From Xanthocytophaga flava (GTDB taxonomy: Bacteria; Bacteroidota; Bacteroidia; Cytophagales; 172606-1): a stretch of DNA of 64,000 bases. Numbering within the stretch: the stretch's first letter is position 1; each line of letters begins with the position of its first letter. Below, piece by piece: positions 36,046 through 43,480 of this stretch. The notes beneath the pieces are model-generated. The model was given only the letters and a program-made list of their open reading frames with translations, ran no database searches and had not been told where the DNA came from. The stretch lies in contig JASJOS010000016.1 of NCBI GenBank assembly GCA_030068525.1, positions 124,001 through 188,000 on the forward strand. Direction: 5' to 3'. A program made the position numbers and the translations under genes.

Positions 36046-36085
36046 GAGTTTTACTAAATGCATTTTACTTCTTATAATTACTATG

Positions 36086-36126
36086 TTAAGCTTTATAGTA
36101 GACACTATAAAGCTTAATTTTTTATT
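36086..36126 (+). terminator. Intrinsic terminator after DUF4468-like gene
   Basis: A perfect 14-bp stem TTAAGCTTTATAGT with a 4-nt loop is followed by TTTTTTATTT. Strong rho-independent terminator that isolates the following riboswitch transcript. Confidence 0.9.
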
Positions 36127-36211
36127 TAATAGTTAGTGTATTATATGTTGCATATTAAGTAAAATGAAATAATTCTATAATCTCTATAAAAAAAGTAGAC
36201 AATTTGTTTGC

Positions 36212-36219
36212 TATATTTG
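36212..36219 (+). promoter_or_regulatory. Bacteroidota -7 promoter element (riboswitch transcript)
   Basis: TATATTTG, a perfect TAnnTTTG match, lies 57 bp before the riboswitch P1 helix and after the preceding terminator, so it is well placed to start the leader transcript. Confidence 0.6.
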
Positions 36220-36275
36220 GTTTCGTATATATATATTTGCAATATAATCCTGCTAATTAATACCACCATTAATTA

Positions 36276-36385
36276 GTTAATTTATACAGAGGAAGGGAGA
36301 GAACAGGCTCGCAGAACTTCCAGCAACCTTCCGACCACCCGGAAACAGTGCTACATCCTGACCGAATAGGTAAATATAAATTAAC
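36276..36385 (+). ncRNA. SAM-I-type (S-box) riboswitch
   Basis: P1 is a perfect 11-bp helix, GTTAATTTATA (36276-36286) with TATAAATTAAC (36375-36385). Inside, GGAAG and CTTCC (P2) enclose a kink-turn-like GAGAACAGGCTCGCAGAA. AGCAACC then leads into the P3 hairpin TTCCG/CGGAA, and the SAM-I core ACAGTGCTACATCCTGACC follows, closely matching the family consensus AAGGUGCUAAUUCCUGC. The order of elements equals SAM-I. It precedes a short Cys/Met-containing ORF and a cysteine desulfurase gene. The expression platform is not obvious: no terminator with a U-tract follows, so control may be at translation. Confidence 0.85.
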
Positions 36386-36391
36386 AATCGT

Positions 36392-36442
36392 ATGCTAAAA
36401 ACAACTTATTACCCTACCTGCGGACGAATGTGTTGCTACTAA
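36392..36442 (+). CDS. 16-residue Cys/Met-containing leader peptide
   Basis: An ATG seven bases after the riboswitch P1 opens a complete 16-codon frame, MLKTTYYPTCGRMCCY, ending in TAA. Three of the last seven residues are Cys and one is an internal Met (CGRMCCY), a composition expected of an attenuator-type leader peptide that senses charged tRNA-Cys or tRNA-Met. It lies between the SAM-I aptamer and the cysteine desulfurase gene. Two short hairpins (36447-36465 and 36482-36494) follow. I infer that its translation couples cysteine supply to expression of the downstream gene. It is below the size normally annotated; no homologue search was possible. Confidence 0.6.
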   Translation: MLKTTYYPTCGRMCCY

Positions 36443-36446
36443 AATA

Positions 36447-36494
36447 GATACATTTTTTCTGTATCGCATCTGGCAACATAAGAGGTTAGACCTC
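36447..36494 (+). promoter_or_regulatory. Two small hairpins after the leader peptide
   Basis: GATACA/TGTATC with a 7-nt U-rich loop (36447-36465) and GAGGT/ACCTC with a 3-nt loop (36482-36494) follow the leader ORF. They may form the switching structures of the leader; neither is a classical terminator. Confidence 0.4.
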
Positions 36495-36607
36495 AACTCA
36501 GACATTATATCTATGTTTAGAGAGCCTGAACATTTCGACTCCTATAAAAGAAAGTGCTATTATGTCTGTTCCATATCTTTTCACTTATTATTCTTTAGTA
36601 CAACTTT

Positions 36608-37771
36608 ATGGAAATATACTTCGATAATGCAGCTACAACACCTTTAGATTCGCAGGTATTAGAAGCTATGTTACCTTACTTAGGTAAGCATCATGGTAAT
36701 CCTTCATCAACACATCAATATGGAAGACGGGCTAAAGATGCAGTAGAGTCAGCCAGAAATACAATTGCTACTTTGCTACATGCTTCACCTGAGGAGATTT
36801 TCTTTACATCAGGAGCCACAGAAGCAAATAATCTGGCATTGGCAGGTAGTATTCATACGTTACGTTTTCGGCATTTTATAACAAGCCCTTTAGAACATGA
36901 TTCAGTGTTAAAGAGTCTGGATTTTTATCGCAAGAATTATCAGATAAGAGTTAGCCTGGTTGAGACAGACGCATGGGGTAGAGTTAATCTTGGACACCTT
37001 CAATACTTATTACAAAAGAATCCTGCATCCTTTGTAAGTCTGATGCATGGAAATAATGAAATTGGGAATCTGAATGACATAGAAGAAATTGGCAGTATAT
37101 GCCGCACTTATAAAGCTGTATTTCATTCAGATACGGTTCAGACTCTAGGGAAAAGGCGATTAAATCTTTCAAAGGTTCCGGTTCATTTTTTAGTTGGTTC
37201 AGCCCATAAGTTTCATGGGCCCAAAGGAATTGGCTTTCTCTATGTAAATAAACAGATCCATTTGCAACCATTGATGCATGGTGGCTCTCAGGAAAAAAGT
37301 TTGAGAGCGGGTACTGAAAATGTTGCAGGTATTGTAGGTTTGTCAACCGCCTTATCACTTGCCTATGAGAACCTGGATGACACACAGAAATATCTGCAAA
37401 AATTAAAAGGTTATCTGATCCGAAGATTGAAAGAAATATTTCCGCAACTTACCTTTAATGGCGATAGCGATCAACAAGATAAGAGCCTTCCCTCTATTGT
37501 TAATATTGGGTTTCCTGCTTTAGGTGATAGAGCTCTGGTAGATATACTGAATGAAAAAGGAATATATGTATCAGGAGGAAGTGCATGTTCCAATCTGGTA
37601 GAACATGGGTCACATGTACTTAGACAGTTAGGTCGTAATCTGGAACTAGAGAATATTCGCTTCTCATTTAGTAAGTACAACACGCTGGCAGAAGTGGACT
37701 ATCTGGTTAAGATTTTATCAAATCTTTATGAACCTCAAAATATACTACACTATGTTGGTGTAGCTAAGTGA
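36608..37771 (+). CDS. Cysteine desulfurase (NifS/IscS-like)
   Basis: A 387-residue PLP enzyme that removes sulfur from L-cysteine as a protein persulfide, supplying Fe-S clusters or other sulfur users. The N-terminal IYFDNAATTPL, GNPSSTH and the PLP Lys201 in VGSAHKFHGPKG are clear. The catalytic Cys327 lies in SGGSACSNLVEHGSHVLR, so it is a class I (NifS/IscS-type) enzyme and not SufS. No iscU/iscA or tRNA-thiolation genes are adjacent, so it is not the standard isc operon. Its leader holds a SAM-I riboswitch and a Cys-rich mini-ORF, which suggests expression set by methionine/cysteine status. Downstream genes include ComA and a fatty-acid-hydroxylase-type enzyme. Confidence 0.93.
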   Translation: MEIYFDNAATTPLDSQVLEAMLPYLGKHHGNPSSTHQYGRRAKDAVESARNTIATLLHASPEEIFFTSGATEANNLALAGSIHTLRFRHFITSPLEHDSVLKSLDFYRKNYQIRVSLVETDAWGRVNLGHLQYLLQKNPASFVSLMHGNNEIGNLNDIEEIGSICRTYKAVFHSDTVQTLGKRRLNLSKVPVHFLVGSAHKFHGPKGIGFLYVNKQIHLQPLMHGGSQEKSLRAGTENVAGIVGLSTALSLAYENLDDTQKYLQKLKGYLIRRLKEIFPQLTFNGDSDQQDKSLPSIVNIGFPALGDRALVDILNEKGIYVSGGSACSNLVEHGSHVLRQLGRNLELENIRFSFSKYNTLAEVDYLVKILSNLYEPQNILHYVGVAK

Positions 37772-37877
37772 TTGTTTTTTAGGAATTTATATGAGTAGTG
37801 AAAATTTTTTTATATTAATCTCTATAAAATCTATAGGAATTATGTATTTTTGTGAGGCGAAATAAAAAGATCTGTTT

Positions 37878-37966
37878 TAAATACCCTGAGCAATGGCTAA
37901 ATAGAATAAAAAATATATGGTGGTAAATGTATTCTTCTTATTCTCAGGCTATTGCCAGGGTATTAA
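37878..37966 (+). promoter_or_regulatory. Long imperfect hairpin upstream of hydroxylase gene
   Basis: AATACCCTGAGCAATGGC (from about 37880) pairs with a downstream arm reading GGCTATTGCCAGGGTATT (37948-37965), leaving one or two bulges and a 50-nt AT-rich loop. It ends about 50 bp before the hydroxylase ATG. Either a terminator for the desulfurase transcript (followed by AAAAA, not T) or a 5'-leader structure. Confidence 0.45.
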
Positions 37967-38017
37967 AAACCTGAAGGAAGATTGTCCGCTTATATTTCAA
38001 TAAAGGTCTTGTTTACT

Positions 38018-39241
38018 ATGAAATTAAATTATCTGGCATTTGCAATTCCTGTTTTCTTGTTGTTTACGGCACTAGAATATTGGGTCGCAAGAAAACAACA
38101 GAAAGAAGATTATTTCCATTTTGATAGGTCTATTGTCAATATAAGTATTGGTATTGCTGAAAGACTTGCGGATTTATTTACAGTTGGTATTTTCTATTAT
38201 TTCTATACATACATTCATACTCATTTTGCTTTATTTCATATCAAACCAAGTATATTATTATGGTTAGCATTGTTCTTATGTACAGATTTTGTCTGGTATT
38301 GGTATCATCGTTTGGCTCATGAAATTAGCTTATTATGGAGTGTACATGTAGTACATCATCAAAGTGAAGACTTTAACTATACAGTTTCTGCACGTATTAC
38401 TGTTTTTCAGGCATTAGTTCGGGTTGGTTTCTGGTCTGTACTCCCTTGGATTGGTTTTCCACCAGAAATGATTACAAGTATTTTATTAGTTCACGGTGCT
38501 TATCCTTTTTTTATTCACACACGCACTATTGGCAAACTGGGAGTGCTGGAATATATATTGGTAACACCTTCCCACCATCGGGTGCATCATGCTTCAGACG
38601 AGCATTATCTGGATAAGAATTATGGAGATGTGCTTATTATTTGGGATAAGATCTTCGGAACTTTTGTTGAAGAAAAGGAAGAGCCACACTATGGTTTGAC
38701 AAAGCCACTAAACAGTCATAGCTTTTTATGGCAGCACTTCCATTTTATACTAGAGTTGCTATATACAGTTAAACATACACAAGGGTGGGGCAATAAAATA
38801 AAAATCGTTTTTGGTGGACCTGATTTGATTTCTGACGATGTAAGGGATAAACTGGAAAAAAGATTTCTTTTTAACAAATCAGTCAATGTCAGTAGTATAC
38901 GATTTAAAAATTATGTCATATGGCAGATTGGAAGTGTACTTCTTAGTTTGTTTCTGGTTATTTTATTTGAACATCAGATTTCGCTTAGCATACAAATCGG
39001 AGTGGCACTGTTAATAGTATTAACACTTATTAATTGTGGTGCTATTTTAGAACAACGGACATGGGTTTTTTACCTGGAATATACGAGGCTAATAACTGCT
39101 ACATTGTTTGCCTACATTTATTTTGGTCCAACAAATATAGTTGTGTTTGGTAGCCTGTTTGTAGTAACTCTGATCTGCTTCTTTACCTGGTTTGAAAAAC
39201 AGTATCTGCGTTTAATTTATGGTTCTGTTGTTGCAGCTTAA
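38018..39241 (+). CDS. Fatty acid hydroxylase / sterol desaturase superfamily membrane enzyme
   Basis: A 407-residue integral membrane di-iron oxygenase-type protein. Histidine clusters of the superfamily are present: WYHRLAHE (HxxxH), HVVHHQ (HxxHH), a His in the loop FFIHTR, and SHHRVHHASDEHY, followed by NYGDVLIIWDKIFGTF. Several membrane helices precede them and three or four follow the catalytic part (about 310-405), an extension typical of bacterial alkylglycerol-monooxygenase-like members. It probably hydroxylates or desaturates a lipid chain. The ATG at 38018 is chosen over an upstream TTG. Its place between a cysteine desulfurase and ComA hints at sulfonolipid modification, which is inference. 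Confidence 0.85.
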   Translation: MKLNYLAFAIPVFLLFTALEYWVARKQQKEDYFHFDRSIVNISIGIAERLADLFTVGIFYYFYTYIHTHFALFHIKPSILLWLALFLCTDFVWYWYHRLAHEISLLWSVHVVHHQSEDFNYTVSARITVFQALVRVGFWSVLPWIGFPPEMITSILLVHGAYPFFIHTRTIGKLGVLEYILVTPSHHRVHHASDEHYLDKNYGDVLIIWDKIFGTFVEEKEEPHYGLTKPLNSHSFLWQHFHFILELLYTVKHTQGWGNKIKIVFGGPDLISDDVRDKLEKRFLFNKSVNVSSIRFKNYVIWQIGSVLLSLFLVILFEHQISLSIQIGVALLIVLTLINCGAILEQRTWVFYLEYTRLITATLFAYIYFGPTNIVVFGSLFVVTLICFFTWFEKQYLRLIYGSVVAA

Positions 39242-39428
39242 TTCTTGTCTGAGGTTTATGTTACATTATTTTGCCTCTTATGCTTGTTATTGTTGTTGGT
39301 GATTACCAACGGACTTTAACATTAATTTAAACAGTTTATCTGGGGGAGTTTGAGAGGAACTGTTTTTCAGTCCTATATCTGAGGACATTATTTATAAACT
39401 TATCTGTAGACTTTAAAAAACGACATAT

Positions 39429-40097
39429 ATGCAATCTTATATAAATGCCCGGTCTCTTCCTTTTATTCCTGATTTTCAACCTGAATTTGCATTTGAAAAT
39501 TCAATAGCGGATTATTCAACACGTTTTTTCGCTGAAAAGACTTTTATTCCTCAGCCATTAACTGTTGGAGAAAAGGCTCCTTTAATTGAACTATCACGTC
39601 AGCAAGGTGTATGGCAACAGCTACCTGGACACTTATTCTCTCACCCAAAGGTATCTATTGTTGATTTAGTTGAATACAAACCATTGGTTATCAGCTTTTA
39701 TACTCCGGCGTGGGGAGAATATAGCAAGTTACATCTGGATTTATTAGATAGATCACATCAGAAAATTTCAGGACTTGGAGGACAACTGCTTGTATTAACT
39801 CCTTTGGAGACAGATGAAATATCAAATCTTATCAAGGAGACCGGATTACAGTTTAACTTCATTCATGATCAGAACAATCAGGTAGCAGAGCGATTTGGGG
39901 TATACTCCTCTACTTATCCTTTCTGGCAACGTATTTCTGGTATTAATGGAGAAGTACCATTTCCTGCTACGTTTGTAATTGCTCCAAATGGAGTTATTGT
40001 ACATAGTTTCTATACAGAAGATCTTAGTAATCTATATGATATTCGAGAGGTCCTTACTGCTATCTATACAGTGAGAGATATTCGACAAAGTGCCTGA
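39429..40097 (+). CDS. Cysteine-free redoxin (AhpC/TSA-like)
   Basis: A 222-residue protein with the thioredoxin/peroxiredoxin fold: the LTVGEKAPLIEL entry, KPLVISFYTPAWGEYSKLHLDLL at the active-site helix (in parts, VISFYTPAW and GEYSKLHLDLL), GGQLLVLTPLETD, and PFPATFVIAPNGVIVHSF, with the conserved cis-Pro. In related peroxiredoxins the active-site loop is FYRGxWCPYC; here both Cys positions are Gly and Ser, and the whole protein contains no cysteine. It therefore cannot be a classical peroxidase or thiol oxidoreductase. It may be a structural or binding derivative. It has its own terminator downstream. Confidence 0.8.
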   Translation: MQSYINARSLPFIPDFQPEFAFENSIADYSTRFFAEKTFIPQPLTVGEKAPLIELSRQQGVWQQLPGHLFSHPKVSIVDLVEYKPLVISFYTPAWGEYSKLHLDLLDRSHQKISGLGGQLLVLTPLETDEISNLIKETGLQFNFIHDQNNQVAERFGVYSSTYPFWQRISGINGEVPFPATFVIAPNGVIVHSFYTEDLSNLYDIREVLTAIYTVRDIRQSA

Positions 40098-40146
40098 TAA
40101 AAAGGGAATTAGGCCTTTTTATTTTTAGGGATGTTTTGCGCTTAGT

Positions 40147-40180
40147 AAAACCACAGATGCCTCATCTGTGGTTTTATTTA
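40147..40180 (+). terminator. Intrinsic terminator after redoxin gene
   Basis: AAAACCACAGATG pairs perfectly with CATCTGTGGTTTT around a 3-nt loop, followed by ATTTATTT. A weaker A/T hairpin (40099-40120) lies directly at the stop codon. Confidence 0.85.
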
Positions 40181-40397
40181 TTTAAAAGCATAAAATGCTG
40201 TAAAATAGTTAATTGTGATTTTTTCATGATCTATAGGAATGTGAATTTCTGTGCTTTATATTGTGGATTTGAACAATTGCACGTTTCTTTGAAAGCTGAA
40301 AGTCTTACAAATTCTTTGTCTATACGTAATGACATAAAGTCGTTGAGAAAATATCAAACTAAAAACCACTATCAATTTTATTTCTGAGTCTTATTCT

Positions 40398-41174
40398 ATG
40401 AATGCAGAATCGTACTTAAACTATCATCTGACGCAGCTTCCTGAAAGATCTGTGAAACCTCGTGAGGCAGGTTTGACAATGGTTATGGATAAGGGATTGA
40501 GTTTGCGGGAAGCAGGTGACTTTATAGAAAAAGGATCTGAATTAACAGATCTTGTAAAATTAGGTTGGGCTACTTCTTATCTGACACCTAATTTGAGGAA
40601 GAAACTGGCTTTATACAGAGATGCAGGATTGCCTGTCTATTTTGGGGGAACCTTATTCGAAGCATTTGTAATCCGTAATCAGTTTGATGATTATCGACGA
40701 TTACTGGATGAGTTTGGTATGACACACGCTGAAGTATCGGATGGTTCTATTGACATGCCACATCAGGAAAAATGTTATTATATTGAAGCTCTGTCTCAAC
40801 AGGTAACAGTCATCTCTGAAGTAGGATCAAAGGATGGCGAAAAGATAATTCCACCTTATAAGTGGATTTCCATGATGAATGCCGAAAAGCAGGCAGGTGC
40901 ATGGAAAGTGATTGCAGAGGCCCGAGAATCTGGAACCGCAGGTATTTTCAGAAGTAATGGCGAAGTTCGTCCCGGTCTGGTAGATGAAATCTTATCTCAA
41001 ATACCACCAGAATATATCATCTGGGAAACGCCACAAAAAGCACAACAGGTTTGGTTTGTAAAATTGTTGGGGGCAAATGTGAATCTAGGAAATATTGAAC
41101 CCAATGAAGTTATTTCTGTAGAGACCATACGCTTAGGGTTACGAGGTGATACTTTTCTTACGTTCATTAATTAA
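40398..41174 (+). CDS. comA: Phosphosulfolactate synthase (ComA family)
   Basis: A 258-residue TIM-barrel enzyme of the ComA family, which adds sulfite to phosphoenolpyruvate to give (R)-phosphosulfolactate, the first step of coenzyme M synthesis in methanogens. Family segments are visible: PREAGLTMVMDKGL, VKLGWATSYL, VYFGGTLFEAF, AEVSDGSIDMP, VISEVGSKDGEK and the C-terminal LGANVNLGNIEP. Length agrees with archaeal ComA (about 250). Bacteroidota do not make coenzyme M, so it likely feeds another C3 sulfonate such as sulfolactate, or cysteate used for capnine-type sulfonolipids. comB/comC genes are not adjacent. Confidence 0.9.
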   Translation: MNAESYLNYHLTQLPERSVKPREAGLTMVMDKGLSLREAGDFIEKGSELTDLVKLGWATSYLTPNLRKKLALYRDAGLPVYFGGTLFEAFVIRNQFDDYRRLLDEFGMTHAEVSDGSIDMPHQEKCYYIEALSQQVTVISEVGSKDGEKIIPPYKWISMMNAEKQAGAWKVIAEARESGTAGIFRSNGEVRPGLVDEILSQIPPEYIIWETPQKAQQVWFVKLLGANVNLGNIEPNEVISVETIRLGLRGDTFLTFIN

Positions 41175-41184
41175 TATGAAATAA

Positions 41185-41240
41185 TTACATTAATGCAAAA
41201 GGTTAAATAGGATACTACTTAACCTTTTGCATTAATGTAA
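41185..41240. terminator. 22-bp perfect inverted repeat between convergent genes
   Basis: A 22-bp arm at 41185-41206 is repeated exactly in reverse complement at 41219-41240, with a 12-nt loop. It starts 10 bp after the comA stop, and the right arm covers the stop codon of the convergent membrane protein gene. It probably terminates both transcripts, although neither side has a long U-tract. Confidence 0.75.
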
Positions 41241-41684
41241 CTGATCAATCCATTTGGTGACAAAGAAAAATAGTGTACATGTAATCAGAGAGATTGTCAG
41301 ATTTAGAACAGCCATAATAATTGTGTACTGTATTATATTAGACAGTATATAGCCTTCAGATATATCTAGTGTAATTACCAGATTATAAATCTGGAAGAAC
41401 AACAGAGGTAAGATTGAAAGTTGAATAGTGAATAATACTACTACCTCATAGCTAAGAGCGATTCTTTCCTGTTTTTTTAGATAATATAATCCTATTAACA
41501 AAATGATACAGAACGAAGCCAGCATAATAATTAATCTGCTAGCACCTTCCATTTGAGCCAGAAATCCAGTTCTCAGATAATTGAATATAATAAGTATCAA
41601 AGTATCTGCAAGAACAAATCCCCATCCTTGATTCAATACTTTTGCGGCAAGCAATTTGCGCTCAGCTAAGAATTTCAAAACCAA
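41232..41684 (-). CDS. Four-helix membrane protein, unknown function
   Basis: A 150-residue protein with four predicted membrane helices (about 24-42, 47-68, 78-103 and 115-143) and a basic N-terminus. No family recognised and no conserved polar motif visible. It is convergent to comA and its stop codon sits inside the shared 22-bp inverted repeat. No operon partner is adjacent; upstream is a 368-bp non-coding stretch. Confidence 0.55.
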   Translation of the reverse strand: MVLKFLAERKLLAAKVLNQGWGFVLADTLILIIFNYLRTGFLAQMEGASRLIIMLASFCIILLIGLYYLKKQERIALSYEVVVLFTIQLSILPLLFFQIYNLVITLDISEGYILSNIIQYTIIMAVLNLTISLITCTLFFFVTKWIDQLH

Positions 41685-42052
41685 TCTGCGTTAAATAGTA
41701 GAGTAGAGCCATAAGGCCTTCTTTTCCTGAAACTTACGTATGAAACTTTGGGCTGGTTTTGTATGGGAAATATGTCTTTACAGACTAAAAGAATATTTCT
41801 TTGTGAAAAGTGTTTGTATAGGATTACAGATAGCAATTTCTATAGATATAGATGGATTTGCAACGTTATGTAAGATATTATTCCTTTTTTGTGATCTTTT
41901 TGGAGAAAAGTAAGGAAATAGGCTTATTAACTGATATCGGTATTAATGCAGTTAGTAAAGGAGATGTAAGGTGAGTTTCTACTAATAAGCTAAAGAACAG
42001 TATATTGTATTGATGATGCTGATAGTGTATCAGCATCATCAATACAAGACTC
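41685..42052. other. 368-bp intergenic region
   Basis: AT-rich spacer on the minus-strand side. Apart from the hairpin at 42005-42047, I see no RNA gene, repeat or supported ORF. The promoter of the membrane protein gene should lie near 41700. Confidence 0.5.
42005..42047 (-). terminator. 20-bp stem with 3-nt loop after secreted protein gene
   Basis: A perfect 20-bp stem (42005-42024 with 42028-42047) around the loop GTG lies five bases past the stop of the minus-strand gene. The stem is long and nearly loopless; there is no U-tract, so it may act as an RNA stabiliser or bidirectional terminator. Confidence 0.65.
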
Positions 42053-42769
42053 TTATCTATCTTTTATGTTAGCTATGTCTGTTTGAAGTTGATAGTCCAT
42101 TCTTTGATGTGAAATGGATCGTATCGAAAGTTCGTACACAATGCTTTTTTGTTTTGTGTGAATCAAAAGTGAGTATTCTCCTGCTGGTAAGGCGCTTATA
42201 TCCAGTTTCTGATTAAAGGTGGTATCAAATAAAGACTTCTCAAAAAAATATTCCTCTTTATCATTCATTAACCTCATATAGATGCGTTTACTGGCAGGAT
42301 TTCTGATTTGAATATATAACTTTTTATTTGAGGCTAGAAGACAGTCAATTTGTTGAGATCCTTTAGATGTATTGGTATTTTGTTGACTCACAGCTTTGGT
42401 CCGTTCATTTGATTTGTGTTGCGTAGATATCAACTGATCAGATAATAAATGACTATGCAGTTGTTCGCCTAGTAACTTATTTCTTACCAATTTATGGAGT
42501 GTGCTATCCAATAAACGAGTGTTGCGCGTGTTAAGTTTGATATACTGACCCTTCAAAATCTCTCTGTAAATTAGATTATCATCTTCATCAAAAAACTTAA
42601 TTGTTGTAGTAAGAGTTTGGGCATCCGTCTTTACTTCCCAATGTGCTCCTGTTGAATCTATGCGTGCCCAGTCAAGATCTTTTTCCTGTGCATAGGAAGT
42701 TATAGGGTAGATAAATAGAAATGCCAGCATAAGCCAGCCAGAAAGGAGTGTTTGTTCTATAGTTTTCAT
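42053..42769 (-). CDS. Secreted protein with C-terminal beta-sandwich, unknown function
   Basis: A 238-residue secreted protein: signal peptide cleaved after SYAQ (about residue 28), a Ser/Thr/Gln-rich linker (about 110-140), and a C-terminal beta domain (about 148-220) with LYIQIRNPASKRIYMRLMN and DISALPAGEYSLLIHT. The latter resembles the fibronectin-type sorting-like modules of Bacteroidota, whose LPAGxYxL pattern occurs in type IX secretion CTDs. It does not end as a CTD normally does, so T9SS export is uncertain. It may be a metabolite-responsive surface protein; no partner is adjacent. Confidence 0.6.
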   Translation of the reverse strand: MKTIEQTLLSGWLMLAFLFIYPITSYAQEKDLDWARIDSTGAHWEVKTDAQTLTTTIKFFDEDDNLIYREILKGQYIKLNTRNTRLLDSTLHKLVRNKLLGEQLHSHLLSDQLISTQHKSNERTKAVSQQNTNTSKGSQQIDCLLASNKKLYIQIRNPASKRIYMRLMNDKEEYFFEKSLFDTTFNQKLDISALPAGEYSLLIHTKQKSIVYELSIRSISHQRMDYQLQTDIANIKDR

Positions 42770-42812
42770 AATGTAAAATGATGGGAAAGTTGTAGATATT
42801 TACTATTCAAGA

Positions 42813-42829
42813 TGGCAAAGGATTTGCCA
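42813..42829. promoter_or_regulatory. Palindrome TGGCAAA-N3-TTTGCCA
   Basis: A perfect 7-bp dyad with a 3-bp spacer lies 44 bp upstream of the secreted-protein start. A related half-site arrangement, CATTTG-N5-CAAATG, is found at 43108-43124 ahead of the PadR gene. Both could be regulator sites, perhaps for PadR. Confidence 0.4.
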
Positions 42830-42996
42830 AATGCTTGGAAAAAAGAAAAAATGAGGTGAAAAGTTGTTTTTAGCGAGTAGTATAGAAGACTTTTCGCTAA
42901 AAAGTGAATTCGACAAATGTTTTTCTTGTAAACTGTCTCTATTTTGATAGATATAAATGGAAGCCTTTTTTGTCTGATTTGAAAGCTCCGTTGGTA

Positions 42997-43038
42997 GTTG
43001 TCCGCTAGTGAACGGTTTGTTGTTCATTAGCGGACAAC
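42997..43038. promoter_or_regulatory. 17-bp inverted repeat upstream of padR
   Basis: GTTGTCCGCTAGTGAAC and its complement (one G-T pair) flank an 8-nt spacer. It lies in the divergent interval between the secreted-protein gene and padR, about 109 bp before the padR ATG. It may be an operator or an RNA hairpin of the permease operon. Confidence 0.5.
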
Positions 43039-43146
43039 ATTCTTTATATAATTTGCTGTATATGCGTGTTTTAGCCTTAATAGAAGGCTGTTTTCATTTT
43101 GGCAAGGCATTTGTTTAGCAAATGTGAAGATAATAAATCTGGAGCC

Positions 43147-43467
43147 ATGAATAGAGACTATCTGGGTGAATTTGAAGAACTGATATTATTGACTGTTGCT
43201 TTTATGGATGGGGCAGCTTATGGAGCCGCAATCCACCAGGATATCCGGCAACGAACAGGGCGATCCGTTCAGTTAAGTGCTGTGCATATTGCCTTATATA
43301 GGTTGGAAGAAAAAAAACTGGTTACCTCTGAGATTGGTGGAGCAACCGCTCAAAGAGGTGGTAGAAGGAAACGTTTCTTTACAATTACGCACGAGGGGAG
43401 GCATATTCTGAGTGAAATCCGTCAGGTGCGTGAACAACTCTGGCAACTGATTCCCAAGATGATCTGA
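43147..43467 (+). CDS. PadR-family transcriptional regulator
   Basis: A 106-residue PadR-type winged-helix regulator. The core is LGEFEELILLTVAFMDGAAYG, then VHIALYRLEEKKLVTSE and the wing RRKRFFTITHEGR. The ATG at 43147 gives the standard MNRDYLGEFEE start; an ATG-like codon further up gives an unlikely extension. PadR proteins commonly precede tandem FtsX-type permease genes in Cytophagales. It is 13 bp from the first permease and so probably autoregulates the whole five-gene unit. Confidence 0.9.
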   Translation: MNRDYLGEFEELILLTVAFMDGAAYGAAIHQDIRQRTGRSVQLSAVHIALYRLEEKKLVTSEIGGATAQRGGRRKRFFTITHEGRHILSEIRQVREQLWQLIPKMI

Positions 43468-43480
43468 TCCGTTACTATTT

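Noticed and set aside
36276-36385. Other riboswitch classes (cobalamin, TPP) for this leader
   Set aside because: The AGCAACC / GTGCTACATCCTG core with a kink-turn hairpin fits SAM-I and lacks the cobalamin box or TPP THI-box.
36512-36640. Second possible leader ORF (MFREPEHFDSYKRKCYYVC...) overlapping the desulfurase start
   Set aside because: It runs out of frame into the desulfurase gene and has no clear end before it; the 16-codon ORF at 36392 is better placed and complete.
40136-40387. 83-codon plus-strand ORF between the redoxin and comA genes
   Set aside because: It begins inside the redoxin terminator hairpin and the residue pattern is not protein-like.
42803-43027. 74-codon minus-strand ORF upstream of padR
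   Set aside because: Low-complexity Ser/Lys/Phe content, and it crosses two inverted repeats in a regulatory interval; most likely chance.
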